From contig DASPXV010000175.1 of NCBI GenBank assembly GCA_035637115.1, positions 1 through 35,912 on the forward strand: a stretch of 35,912 nt of DNA, given 5' to 3'. The position numbers were made by a program, and so were the translations under genes. Source of the DNA: JAICSD01 sp035637115 (GTDB taxonomy: Bacteria > Acidobacteriota > Vicinamibacteria > Vicinamibacterales > 2-12-FULL-66-21). Below, piece by piece: positions 18,924 through 27,719 of this stretch. Position 1 is the stretch's first letter, and every line of letters begins with the position of its first letter. Below the pieces are notes generated by a model, which saw only the letters and a program-made list of their open reading frames with translations, did not search any database and was not told the origin of the DNA.

Positions 18924-18961
18924 TGAAAAACCGCGCGCGATTGCTTCCAGTGCGGAAGAGC

Positions 18962-19033
18962 TGGCGCGTCTGGCGGGACTCGAACCCGCAGGCGGTCAAA
19001 CAACAGTCGCCAACCCCCGATCAATGACGCGCC
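18962..19033 (-). pseudogene. tRNA-like remnant with intact T-arm
   Basis: On the minus strand the 3' half matches a tRNA: a T-arm with 5-bp stem GCGGG/CCCGC and loop TTCGAGT, then an acceptor-like strand ending in CCA. An 8-bp inverted repeat (GGCGCGTC at 18963-18970, GACGCGCC at 19026-19033) closes the element, and a second GGCG/CGCC hairpin occupies the anticodon-arm position. No D-arm can be drawn. If the acceptor is set by the T-arm, only 5 of 7 pairs form and the molecule is about 7 nt short. I read it as a decayed or non-canonical tRNA, not an active one. It sits 12 bp beyond the stop of the upstream permease gene. Confidence 0.45.
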
Positions 19034-19044
19034 GGAAGGCGATC

Positions 19045-21516
19045 TCAGATCCGTCGCAGCAAATCGGCCGGATTGATCTGAATGGCGCGACGGGCTGGCA
19101 GCCATGCCGCGATTCCCGCTACCGCCATCAGCACTGCCGCGGAGCCAAGAATCGTCACGGGATCGCGCGGGTCGAGGCCATACACGAGCGTTCTCACGAA
19201 CTGAGATAGCCAGAGAGTCGACGCGATCCCCAGGACCACGCCTGTGGCAACGAGACCGATCGTTCGCAACAGGACCAGGCGGAGGATGCTGCCTGAAGAG
19301 CCGCCCAGCGCCAGACGGACGCCGATCTCGACTTCTCGACGGCTGACGCCGTACGCCGTGATGCCGTAGAGTCCAAGAGCTGCGAGAAGCGCGGCGAGTG
19401 CTCCGAAAAAGCCGGACAGCAGTGCGATCAGGCGCTCCTGCGAGAGCGACGCGCGCATCGATTCGCCGACGATTCGAAAACTGAATGACAGTCGCGGGTC
19501 GACGGCGGCAAAAGCGCCCCCGACATTGCGAATGACCGGCGCCATCGGACCGCCCATCGAGCGGACGCTGATCTGGAAACTCGTTCTGGCGGCAAAAGGA
19601 GCCAATCCCGCCGACTGGGCGAACGGCAAGTACGCCGCGGGACCGGCCGTGTCACGCCTGGATCCATAGATCACGTCGCCCACGACACCGACGATCGTTC
19701 GCTTCTTGTTCGTCGAGCTGTCATCGAATTCGGCGCCGAGAGCGCTGCGCCCTGGAAAAAACACTCTCGCGAATGTGTCGTTCACGATGGCCACCGGTGG
19801 CGCGTCGGCGGTGTCGGCATCGGCGACATCGCGGCCGGCGCGGAGAGGAACGCCATACGTCGAAAACCATCCCGGCGTCACCGCGTTGATCATGACGCGG
19901 CGCCCGATGTCCACGGCGCGCCCGCGGGCGTCCGTGATCAGATTCGCGCCGCCACCCGGTCCCGGCGTGGCCATCGAAGCGGCCGCCTGCGCGACGTTCG
20001 GCGCCGCCGTGACGGCGGCGAGCAGACGCCGCAAGACGTGATCACGTTCTTCTGGTGTGGCGGGGACGGCTGACGCGTCGACGGTGGTGACGAGTACGCG
20101 GTCGGCGTCGAATCCGATCGAGACACGGCTCAGACGCGCGAACGTTCCGAGGAACAACCCTGCAGCGCAGACGAGCACCAGCGACACGGCGACCTGCACG
20201 ACAACGAGCGACGTCGACACGCCTGCGCGGCCGGGATCCGACGCATCCCGCGCGCCTTTCATCGCATCGAACGGCGCGGCCCGCGACGCCCGGAAAGCGG
20301 GCATCGTACCGAAGAGAATTGCGGTTGCGATCGCGACCGCCGCCGTGAAGCCCATGACGCGCCAATCGAGCGTGAGCTTCAGGAATACCGGATCGGCTGA
20401 CGGAGAGAGCTGGGACACGAGCAGGCGCGTGCCCCACATTCCCAACATCAGCCCGGCGGTTGCACCGGCGGCGGCGAGGACAAGACTCTCGACGAACAGC
20501 TGCCATGCCAGGCGCGCGCGAGATGCACCGAGTGCGAGACGGACGCTGAATTCATGCCGTCGGGCGGCGGCGCGCGCCAGCAGCAGGTTTGCGATGTTCG
20601 CGCACGCTATCAGCAGTACGAGGCCGACGACGGCCGCAATGATCAGGAGGGGCTGTTGGTACCGCTGCCGGAGCTGCGACTTGTCGGTGGATCCGGTCGC
20701 GGCCGGAACCAATACGAACGGCTCCTGAGCGAACTTCGGCAGCCGCGATCGACCGAGATCGAGAACCTGCGGTTGTATGGCCCGCATCGCCGACGTCGCT
20801 GCCGCAATAGACTGGTTCGGCTTGAGTCGAAGCATGACCGTCAACAGCAGCGCGCCCGGGTTGTCCAGCAGCGTGCGCGGGCCTTTCAGAAGCGCATCCG
20901 TACCCAACGGCACCACGACGTCCAGCGACTCCCCGACCTCGATTCCGAAGAACTCGCGCGGCGTAACACCCACGATCGTAAACGGCACGCGGTCGATATC
21001 GAGACGGCTGCCGATGGCGCTCGCAGCGCCGCCGAATCGCCGCTGCCACAGCGCGTAACTGATCACCGCGACGGGCCCCTCCGGGCCACCGCCTCGCACG
21101 TCGTCTGCCGGCGTGAACGTCCGGCCGATGAGCGCGGGGACCCCCAGCGTCGTGAAGAAGGAGCCACTGGCGATCATGCCGCGCACGCGTTCTGCGGGAC
21201 CTGCAGGAGCGAGATTGAATGCCGCGAAGGTCCAGGCAAACGCGCCGTCGAACGCCGGCGCCTGCCCTTCGAACCGGCGCCACATCTCGTAGTTCCAGCC
21301 GATGCCGTTTCGGTATCCGTGGGCCAGCGCGAAGTCCGTCGAAACGGTGACCAGGCGCGCAGGTTCGCGGACCGGCAGCATTCTCAGAAGCAGGGTGTCG
21401 ACGAGAGAGAAAATGGCGGTGTTGGCGCCGATGCCCAGGGCGAGCGAGAGGGCGGCGACGGTCGAGACCAGAGGCGTCGCCAGGAGAGCGCGAACGGCCA
21501 GGCGGAGATGCCGCAT
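19045..21516 (-). CDS. MacB/FtsX-type orphan permease (ADOP)
   Basis: Inner-membrane permease of 823 aa with the duplicated MacB_PCD-FtsX plan of acidobacterial orphan permeases, which lack an adjacent ATPase. A first transmembrane helix (VSTVAALSLALGIGANTAIF) is followed by a large periplasmic domain, three helices around 290-425 (LLIIAAVVGLVLLIACANIANLL and on), a second transmembrane helix/periplasmic pair from about 440, and three C-terminal helices ending AAWLPARRAIQINPADLLR. ANIANLLLARAAAR and VRLALGASR are typical FtsX landmarks. It starts 54 bp after another ADOP ends, on the same strand, so it probably belongs to the PadR-led operon. The substrate is unknown. It has no N-terminal permease-prefix domain, unlike the gene before it. 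Confidence 0.9.
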   Translation of the reverse strand: MRHLRLAVRALLATPLVSTVAALSLALGIGANTAIFSLVDTLLLRMLPVREPARLVTVSTDFALAHGYRNGIGWNYEMWRRFEGQAPAFDGAFAWTFAAFNLAPAGPAERVRGMIASGSFFTTLGVPALIGRTFTPADDVRGGGPEGPVAVISYALWQRRFGGAASAIGSRLDIDRVPFTIVGVTPREFFGIEVGESLDVVVPLGTDALLKGPRTLLDNPGALLLTVMLRLKPNQSIAAATSAMRAIQPQVLDLGRSRLPKFAQEPFVLVPAATGSTDKSQLRQRYQQPLLIIAAVVGLVLLIACANIANLLLARAAARRHEFSVRLALGASRARLAWQLFVESLVLAAAGATAGLMLGMWGTRLLVSQLSPSADPVFLKLTLDWRVMGFTAAVAIATAILFGTMPAFRASRAAPFDAMKGARDASDPGRAGVSTSLVVVQVAVSLVLVCAAGLFLGTFARLSRVSIGFDADRVLVTTVDASAVPATPEERDHVLRRLLAAVTAAPNVAQAAASMATPGPGGGANLITDARGRAVDIGRRVMINAVTPGWFSTYGVPLRAGRDVADADTADAPPVAIVNDTFARVFFPGRSALGAEFDDSSTNKKRTIVGVVGDVIYGSRRDTAGPAAYLPFAQSAGLAPFAARTSFQISVRSMGGPMAPVIRNVGGAFAAVDPRLSFSFRIVGESMRASLSQERLIALLSGFFGALAALLAALGLYGITAYGVSRREVEIGVRLALGGSSGSILRLVLLRTIGLVATGVVLGIASTLWLSQFVRTLVYGLDPRDPVTILGSAAVLMAVAGIAAWLPARRAIQINPADLLRRI

Positions 21517-21570
21517 TGACCCGGCTGACCAATGCTAGCTCAAAAATGTCCGGCGCTCGCTCGCAGTCAG

Positions 21571-24219
21571 CTACTCGTAGCGCAGGGTCGTAATCGGGTC
21601 GACCCGCAGCGCCTCTCGCGTAGGCAGCACCGTAGCCGCAACGGCTATACCGAGCAGAAACAGCGGCGCACCAATGAACGCGACGGGATCGAAAGGACTG
21701 ACGCCAAACAGGACGGCCTGCAGAATCCGCGAGGCGGCCGCCGCCGCGGCGATGCCGATCAGCACGCCGACCGCCACCGGGCGCAGCGTCTGGCGAATGA
21801 TCAGATGTTGCACGTCGCGCGCGCTGGCGCCCAGCGCCATCCGGATGCCGACCTCACGACGCCGGCGGCTCACCACGTAGGAGACGACGCCGTAGACGCC
21901 AATCGACGCCAGCGCCAGCGCGAGCAGACTCAGCGATCCGGACAAGGCGGCGATCAGACGCGACACCGTCCGCCAGAAATCGAGATTCTCCTCCAGCCTG
22001 TTCACTCGCACCACCACGCCTGGATCGAGTTCACGTGCCACCGTGCGCACACCGGCCGCCAACGCGGCGAAGTCCGTCCGGTTTTGCACTAGCAGCTGGA
22101 GTCCGTGTTCAACGGTCGGCCCGGCCGGCAAGTACACATAGCTCGACTCCGCATCCGCGATCCCGGTGACCTGCGCGTCTTTTGCGACGCCGACGATCTC
22201 CACCGAACGCTCCTTGTTCTCGGCAACCGCCATGACGAGCGCTCGACCGATCGGCTCCTGGCCTGGCCAGAATCTCCGGGCCGTGGCCTCGGTGACGATC
22301 GCCGTCACAGGCGAATCAAGCAGCTCCGTCGTCGTGAACGTCCGCCCGCGCACGATAGGTATGCCGATCAGCGAAAAATAGCCAGGTGAGACGGGATTGA
22401 CATCGATTTCCTGCCATTGCTGCTGGCCCGGCAGGCGACACATCGTCTGGCGGCGTCCCGGACTCAGGGGGGCTTTCCCCGCGCGCGCGATGGCTTCGAC
22501 GCCGGGCAACGCGCCGAGTCGTTCCAGCAACTCGTGCTGGAATGCCACGGCTCGCTGATCGGAACCCCGACCGCGCGCATCGAACGACACCACCGCGACA
22601 TGACGGTAGTCAAAACCAGGTTCGACGGTATGGACGGCGTACAGCGCGCGGAGCAACAGGCCGGCCGAAATTAGGAGCACCATACACACGGCGACCTGGG
22701 CGCCAACGAGCGCGCCTCGCAGCCATCCGGCAGTCCGGCGCCCGGCGCCCGGCCCCTGCTGTTTCAGAATGGTCTGCACGTCGTGCTTCGACGCTTGTAA
22801 TGCCGGTACCATCCCGAACATGAGAGCCGTGGTCGCCGTGAGCCCCAGTGCAAACCAGAGGACGGTCAGATTCGGAGTGGCGTCGACTCTCAGTGGAGGA
22901 ATCGTCCCCGGCAGCGACGAGAGCAGCGCGGCGAGGAGTCCACGGAAGGACCACCACGCGAACAGCGAACCGGCCGCACCGCCGGCGAAGGCGATCAATG
23001 CGCTTTCGGTGAGTAGTTGCTGGATCAGCCGTCCACGGCTCGCACCCACCGACAGGCGGACGGCGATTTCCTTCGTGCGCCCAGCGGCGCGTGCCAACAG
23101 GAGGTTCGCGACGTTGGCGCACGCAATGAACAGGACCAATCCAAACGCGCCGAGCACGACCGCCGCGACGCTGAAGATATCGCGACGCGCCTCAGGCAGC
23201 GACAGCGACGTGGCCGGCGCCACATTCACGGTGGTCGCGCGTCCCGGCTGCTGCTGATCGATCTGCCCGGCGATCACCGCAAGTTCCGCGCGCACCTGAC
23301 CCATGCCGGCGTCTTTCTTCCGGCGTCCGACGAGCGTCAGCCAACTCGTATGCGGATCCTCGGCGTAATTCTCGCCCGGCCGCACGGCACCGATGAGTGA
23401 TGTCGGCGCGAACAACGCCGCCTTCATCAGATCGATGCCGTCGAATCCTTCCGGCGCGACACCAACAACCGCGGCGTCGTGTCCGTTCACGGTCATGGTC
23501 CTGCCGACGATGTTGCGGTCGGCGGCGAAGGCACGCGTCCACAGGTCGTGGCTCAGAAGAATCTGCGGCGCCGCATTCGGGTCCTCGCAATTGGCGGTGA
23601 AACCCGGGCCGATGGCGGGCCTCAGCTGCAGCACGTCGAAGTAGTTGCAGGTGACGAAAACCGCGTCTGCCTCCTGAGGAGCGTCGCCGCCGAGCGTAAC
23701 GGTCCACGGCACCGAGTACGCCATCAGACCGGCCAGCGTCCGGCTGCGGTCGCGATAAGCGCGGTACTCCGGCATCGAGAACATGCTGCGCGCGCCGTGC
23801 ACGCGGCGTTGCGTGATACCGCGGAACTGCTGGTGGACGCTCACCAGTTCAGCCGCCTCGGGAGCGGGAAGTCGCCGGAAGGCAAGGCTGTTGAGGATGG
23901 AAAAGATGCCGGTGTTGATGCCGATGCCCAGCGCAATGGGAGCGACGGCGGCAACCGTAAACCCGGGATTGCGGCGGAACATCCGAGCCGCATAGCGAAC
24001 GTCGCTCCACAGATTCGACAGCATCGCGGGTCTCCTTTCGTCGACGGTAGCGCGCGGCGGATTTCTTCTCAGCGTGCTGAGGATCTGACGACAGAGCCAG
24101 AGCGCTCCGCGCGTTCCGCCGGCGTACTCTTCCATCACGTCGCCGAGCTCCGCGTCGGAGGCGCGCAATGCGGCGATGCGCAACAGCAGCCGTATCCAGA
24201 ACGAAGGCTCACGAACCAC
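21571..24219 (-). CDS. MacB/FtsX-type orphan permease (ADOP) with N-terminal prefix domain
   Basis: Orphan permease of 882 aa. Residues 1-60 form a cytoplasmic permease-prefix segment (DAELGDVMEEYAGG, then a Trp- and Leu-rich stretch), which in this family accompanies a neighbouring PadR gene. The core begins about residue 66 (MLSNLWSDVRYAARMFRRNP) and has the duplicated MacB_PCD-FtsX arrangement, with ANVANLLLARAAGR, a second half from about 480, and C-terminal helices ending in LPTREALRVDPITTLRYE. The gene starts inside the PadR gene (11-bp overlap), so the two are translationally coupled. I keep the upstream start because the prefix domain is recognisable. No ATPase lies nearby; transported substrate or signalling role cannot be inferred. 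Confidence 0.91.
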   Translation of the reverse strand: MVREPSFWIRLLLRIAALRASDAELGDVMEEYAGGTRGALWLCRQILSTLRRNPPRATVDERRPAMLSNLWSDVRYAARMFRRNPGFTVAAVAPIALGIGINTGIFSILNSLAFRRLPAPEAAELVSVHQQFRGITQRRVHGARSMFSMPEYRAYRDRSRTLAGLMAYSVPWTVTLGGDAPQEADAVFVTCNYFDVLQLRPAIGPGFTANCEDPNAAPQILLSHDLWTRAFAADRNIVGRTMTVNGHDAAVVGVAPEGFDGIDLMKAALFAPTSLIGAVRPGENYAEDPHTSWLTLVGRRKKDAGMGQVRAELAVIAGQIDQQQPGRATTVNVAPATSLSLPEARRDIFSVAAVVLGAFGLVLFIACANVANLLLARAAGRTKEIAVRLSVGASRGRLIQQLLTESALIAFAGGAAGSLFAWWSFRGLLAALLSSLPGTIPPLRVDATPNLTVLWFALGLTATTALMFGMVPALQASKHDVQTILKQQGPGAGRRTAGWLRGALVGAQVAVCMVLLISAGLLLRALYAVHTVEPGFDYRHVAVVSFDARGRGSDQRAVAFQHELLERLGALPGVEAIARAGKAPLSPGRRQTMCRLPGQQQWQEIDVNPVSPGYFSLIGIPIVRGRTFTTTELLDSPVTAIVTEATARRFWPGQEPIGRALVMAVAENKERSVEIVGVAKDAQVTGIADAESSYVYLPAGPTVEHGLQLLVQNRTDFAALAAGVRTVARELDPGVVVRVNRLEENLDFWRTVSRLIAALSGSLSLLALALASIGVYGVVSYVVSRRRREVGIRMALGASARDVQHLIIRQTLRPVAVGVLIGIAAAAAASRILQAVLFGVSPFDPVAFIGAPLFLLGIAVAATVLPTREALRVDPITTLRYE

Positions 24220-24544
24220 GAACGACCTTCGCGTCGAGACCTTCCCACATCGCCGCGAGCGCGTCGCGGCTCGCCCGCAACGTGCGCAGCCCGATCGGTC
24301 GCACCTTGAAATACCGCTTCGATCGGCCGCCGCGCTCCGCCGTCGGCTCGCCGAACCACGACGTCACATAGCCTTTCGCTTCCAGGCGATCGAGCGTCCG
24401 GTACAGCGCACCGACTGTCGGCGCGCGACCGGTACGCCCCTCGATTTCCTCGCGGATCGGCACGCCGTACGCCTCCTCACCGAGGCGAAGAACAGCGAGG
24501 AGCACTAGCTGTTCGAACTCTCCGAGGTGCGCGCGGCCCGCCAT
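24209..24544 (-). CDS. PadR family transcriptional regulator
   Basis: Small winged-helix repressor, 111 aa. The PadR core is clear: FEQLVLLAVLRLGEEAYG, then the wing and recognition helix region TVGALYRTLDRLEAKGYVTSW, then GGRSKRYFKV. Such regulators commonly head ADOP operons and repress their own transcription. Here the gene overlaps the following permease by 11 bp, and a perfect palindrome lies 9 bp before the ATG. No ribosome binding site is apparent, consistent with a leaderless transcript from the overlapping -10-like TACTAT. The 5' end also overlaps the 3' end of a truncated MFS gene by 40 bp, so that gene's decay brought or left a foreign segment upstream. Confidence 0.93.
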   Translation of the reverse strand: MAGRAHLGEFEQLVLLAVLRLGEEAYGVPIREEIEGRTGRAPTVGALYRTLDRLEAKGYVTSWFGEPTAERGGRSKRYFKVRPIGLRTLRASRDALAAMWEGLDAKVVRGS

Positions 24545-24780
24545 ATGTTCTGCATAGTAGGACTATACGCAGGCCGACGCAAGGTGGTTTCCGCAACAGT
24601 ACCGCCGGCACTCTCCGGCGGAGACACGGCGACGAATTGCCGGTAGAGGATGAGGTCGTAGGTGATTTTCAACAGGCCCGCGACATAGAAGGGAGCGTTG
24701 CGCAGCGAGGGGCGCGCGAACATCAGCGCCGCGAGGAGCGGACTGACGGCCGCGCCCAGCGTCCGCGCCACGCCGGTGAT
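24505..24780 (-). pseudogene. MFS transporter, C-terminal fragment
   Basis: The frame encodes the last two transmembrane helices of a major facilitator permease: ITGVARTLGAAVSPLLAALM, then NAPFYVAGLLKITYDLILYR and a short tail VSPPE. This resembles the C-terminus of about 400-residue drug/sugar-type MFS proteins, but some 300 upstream residues are missing. The frame stays open only to 24780, where a 76-bp inverted-repeat element begins; beyond that element there is no MFS sequence. The 3' end overlaps the padR start by 40 bp. It is a truncated, presumably non-functional gene. Confidence 0.7.
24554..24566. promoter_or_regulatory. Candidate PadR operator
   Basis: ATAGT-AGG-ACTAT is a perfect 5+5 inverted repeat 9 bp upstream of the padR ATG. 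On the coding strand it overlaps TATAGT and TACTAT, either of which could be a -10 box, so bound repressor would block transcription initiation. PadR proteins are known to bind short A/T-rich palindromes at their own promoters. Assignment rests on position and symmetry. Confidence 0.55.
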
Positions 24781-24781
24781 G

Positions 24782-24857
24782 CTCTATCGAAGGTGACCCG
24801 GCGGTCGAGCCGAGTGCTCGACGTCTGCACCGATGCGCCGGGTCACTCCCGATAGAG
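24782..24857. repeat. MITE-like inverted-repeat element
   Basis: Two 22-bp arms (24782-24803, starting CTCTATCG and ending GTGACCCGGCG, and its inverse at 24836-24857) match at 19 of 22 positions. Between them is a perfect inner hairpin, GTCGAGC/GCTCGAC at 24804-24822. The whole can fold into one long cruciform or RNA hairpin. It abuts the breakpoint of the MFS fragment. No target-site duplication is evident. It could be a non-autonomous mobile element, a REP-like hairpin or a strong terminator. Confidence 0.6.
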
Positions 24858-24911
24858 TCCTACCGTTTATCGCGACTGACCAGAGACGTTGCCTGACCAG
24901 GGCATGGTGCA

Positions 24912-27320
24912 TCACTCTCCCCGAATCGCCTCGATCGGATCGATCCTCGCCGCCTGCCTCGCAGGGATCGCAATCGCGAGCGCGGACACGATCGCGAGCG
25001 CCAGCACGCCGGCGGCAAGCGCTCGCGGATCGTGGGCGGTGACACCGAAGAGTAGCGTCTGAAGGACGTGGCTCGCCGCAAACGTGAGGATCAGGCCGCC
25101 GGCCATCCCGAGCGCGATTAGCCGGCCGGCGCCGGCAAGCACCAGACGCACGAGATCGCCGCGCGACGCGCCGAGCGCAATCCGCACGCCGAGCTCTCGA
25201 CGGCGGTCCGCGATCAGCAGCGTCAACAGGCCGTAGAGCCCGACGGAGGCGAGCGCCAACGCCGCGCCCGCGAACACGGTCAGGAACCGCGCATTCAGGC
25301 GCGGCTGATCGAGTGACGCTCCGATAATCTCGTCGACGCGGCGGACGCCGAAGACGGGTCGCGCGGAGTCGAGCGATCGCACGAGCTGACGGATCGACGC
25401 CATGATGACGCGTGGATCGCCTTCGGCCCTGACCACGTATTCCGGATCCGGCCAGCTGCCGGCGGGCATGCAGATGTAGACGTACGGCGCCGCCGGCGCG
25501 GACGGTCCATCCTCGATGATGTTCGCCACGGTCCCGACGATGCGCCAGGAGCTGTTGCCCTGAGCCACAATCAGGTTCCGGCCGATGAGATTCCGGCCGT
25601 TCGCATACACGTCGACGAACCGGGCGTTCACCATCGCCGTCTGCTGCGCGGCCGGACCAGTGCGGACCTCGGGACACCACTCCCCCGCGACGAGCGGCAC
25701 TTGAAGCGCTTTCAGATATCCAGGCGTCACCGTTCGCGTGCCGACGGTCAGGTTGCCGTCCGTTTCGGGGCCGGCGAGCCCGTCGACGCGGACCTGGTAT
25801 CTGAGCGTCGCGCCGGTCGCGGGAAAGAAGTTCGTGAACCCCGCGGCGCGGACGCCGGGAAGCTGCTGCAGCTCCTGAACGAGCCGCTCCTGGAGCTGCC
25901 CGATGCGCGTGCGATCTTCATCCCAGGCCGCGCCGACGTGGAACGTGAGCGTGTTGTCGGTCTTGAAACCGCTCGGCACGTGCGACAGAGCGGCGTAGCT
26001 GCGCACGAGCAACCCTGCAGCGCCCGCCAACACCACGCTGAGCGCGATTTGCGCAACGACCAGCGCTCCCTGAAATCGATAACGGCCGCCCGGCACACCG
26101 CGACCCGCGGACGAGAGAAGGGACGCGAGCCGGCGTCTCATCGCGTAGAGAGCGGGAACGAGGCCGAACCCGATCGCCGCGAGCGTGCTCACCCCGGCGG
26201 CGAACAGCAGCGCGCGGCGATCGATCGTCACTTCAGAGATGCGCGGAATCGTGAATCCGCTTGCTATGGCATTCGTCAGCCACACAGCCGCCAGCGCACC
26301 GCCAATGCCGCCGATGATCGCGAGGATCGCGATTTCCCGCATGACGACCATCACGACGTGCCGAGACGACGCGCCGATTGCGCTGCGGATCGCGAACTCG
26401 ATCGAGCGGCGGCGCAGCTGCACGAGCATCAGGCCAGCCATGTTGGCCACGGCAATGAGCAGCAGCAGAGCAACCGCTCCAAAGATCAGAAGCAGCGCGC
26501 GCCGGTACTCGCCGACCCGCACTTCCTTGAGATCGAGCACTATCGTGCTCCAGTCCTTGTCGGTCTTCGGATACTGCTCACCGAGCTGCTGCTGAACACG
26601 TGCGAGATCGCTCTGCGCCTGCTCGAGCGTCACACCATGACGCATCCGTCCGACGCCGCCAAGAAAACGCGCGTCCCTGAACGATAGCAACTGAGGCGAG
26701 AGCTGCGCGGGAATCCACACGTCGATGGATATCGCGGTCCGAAGCGCCGTGCGTTCGAGCCCGCTCGTGAACGCGCGCGGCATGACGCCGACGATCGTGT
26801 AGCCTCTGCCGCGTATCATCAGGCGCTGACCGATCGCGTTCGGATGACGTCCGAATCGTCGCGTCCAGAACGGCTCGCTGATCACAACAGCCGGCGCGCC
26901 GCCGAATCGCTCCTCTTCATCGACGAATGTCCGTCCTGCGAGCGGAGCCATCGCGAAGACGTCGAAAAACCGAGGCATGACACGGCGTCCCTCGAGCCGC
27001 TCGGGCTCGGCGCCGCTCGTGTCGGTCACGCTTTCCGAATAGCTGCCAGAAATCGCCTCGAACGTGTGATTCAGCCGGTTCCAGTCCGCCAGCCGCCCAG
27101 GGGCGACCAGGCTGGTGCGTTCACGTCGCGACGGGCTCGCTTCATACACACTAACGAGCTGGTTGCCGTCAGGAAACGGGAGCGGCCGAATCAGAACGCG
27201 GTCGACGATGGAGAAGACGGCCGTCGTGACGCCAATCCCGGCCGCCATGGTCAGCAGGGTTGCGATGGTGAAGAGCGGCCGGCGGGCGAGCGCCCGCCAA
27301 GCCTGCAGCATCGAGGTCAT
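24912..27320 (-). CDS. MacB/FtsX-type orphan permease (ADOP)
   Basis: Third orphan permease, 802 aa, with the duplicated MacB_PCD-FtsX plan. An N-terminal helix (LFTIATLLTMAAGIGVTTAVF) is followed by a periplasmic domain with FWTRRFG and YTIVGVMPRAF, three helices around 285-400, a second half from about 420, and C-terminal helices ending IPARQAARIDPIEAIRGE. The frame is open a further 128 codons upstream, but that stretch is not permease-like and runs antisense through the adjacent gene fragment, so I place the start at the ATG at 27320 (MTSMLQAWRALARRP). No clear ribosome binding site. There is no ATPase or PadR gene beside it and no prefix domain. Its C-terminal sequence differs from the two other ADOPs here, so it is not a recent tandem copy. 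Confidence 0.88.
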   Translation of the reverse strand: MTSMLQAWRALARRPLFTIATLLTMAAGIGVTTAVFSIVDRVLIRPLPFPDGNQLVSVYEASPSRRERTSLVAPGRLADWNRLNHTFEAISGSYSESVTDTSGAEPERLEGRRVMPRFFDVFAMAPLAGRTFVDEEERFGGAPAVVISEPFWTRRFGRHPNAIGQRLMIRGRGYTIVGVMPRAFTSGLERTALRTAISIDVWIPAQLSPQLLSFRDARFLGGVGRMRHGVTLEQAQSDLARVQQQLGEQYPKTDKDWSTIVLDLKEVRVGEYRRALLLIFGAVALLLLIAVANMAGLMLVQLRRRSIEFAIRSAIGASSRHVVMVVMREIAILAIIGGIGGALAAVWLTNAIASGFTIPRISEVTIDRRALLFAAGVSTLAAIGFGLVPALYAMRRRLASLLSSAGRGVPGGRYRFQGALVVAQIALSVVLAGAAGLLVRSYAALSHVPSGFKTDNTLTFHVGAAWDEDRTRIGQLQERLVQELQQLPGVRAAGFTNFFPATGATLRYQVRVDGLAGPETDGNLTVGTRTVTPGYLKALQVPLVAGEWCPEVRTGPAAQQTAMVNARFVDVYANGRNLIGRNLIVAQGNSSWRIVGTVANIIEDGPSAPAAPYVYICMPAGSWPDPEYVVRAEGDPRVIMASIRQLVRSLDSARPVFGVRRVDEIIGASLDQPRLNARFLTVFAGAALALASVGLYGLLTLLIADRRRELGVRIALGASRGDLVRLVLAGAGRLIALGMAGGLILTFAASHVLQTLLFGVTAHDPRALAAGVLALAIVSALAIAIPARQAARIDPIEAIRGE

Positions 27321-27373
27321 GGCACGTTGGACGAGAACCGGCGGCGGTTGGTTGGTGCGCGGCCGAGCGTAGC

Positions 27374-27391
27374 GCAGGCCTTCAGGCCTGC
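27374..27391. repeat. Palindromic intergenic repeat
   Basis: GCAGGCC-TTCA-GGCCTGC forms a 7-bp stem with a 4-nt loop. In the surrounding frames it reads GLKACAT or AQAFRPA, short peptides I associate with an abundant intergenic repeat in Vicinamibacteria-type genomes. It lies at the broken edge of the truncated gene that follows, so it may mark an insertion or recombination point. Only one copy is seen in this window. Confidence 0.5.
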
Positions 27392-27446
27392 CAACGCGCC
27401 GGCACCCGCACCGCCCGCGCCGGCTCCAGGACCAGCCAAAACGATC

Positions 27447-27719
27447 CTGCACGCAAAGGTGAGTACATCCCATTGGTATCCCGGCGCCGCGTTTACACTG
27501 CCCGACACATTCGACCTCGTGATCGAAGGAGATACGGTGAAAATCGCGACACTCGATCCATTGCCGTTTACTCTCTACAAGAGCAACGAAGATTTCTTCG
27601 TCAAGCAGCGGGACTTTGAATTCATCGTCCAGGGCGGCAGTTTTGCCTTCAGTGGTTTCGCAGGACAGGCGAGCGGCACCATCACAGTCGCGAATGATTC
27701 CCAACCACCCGTGAACTAG
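27447..27719 (+). pseudogene. DUF3471-like C-terminal domain fragment
   Basis: About 90 residues of well-formed protein sequence end at 27719. They contain LVIEGDTVKIATLDPLPFTL, then YKSNEDFFVKQRDFEFIVQ. The pattern of strands (a short polar ligand-like strand, Pro-rich turn, LYxSxExFFVK, then an F-x-F strand) resembles the DUF3471-type lipocalin-like domain found at the C-terminus of beta-lactamase-fold and other serine peptidases. No catalytic domain precedes it: upstream is an Ala-Pro-rich linker and then the palindromic repeat. A start at GTG 27459 is possible but unsupported. I treat it as the 3' remnant of a larger gene; a small free-standing protein is the alternative. Confidence 0.45.

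Noticed and set aside
27321..27704. 128-codon N-terminal extension of the third ADOP permease
   Set aside because: The stretch has no permease similarity and is antisense to the DUF3471-like remnant; the ATG at 27320 gives the normal family start.
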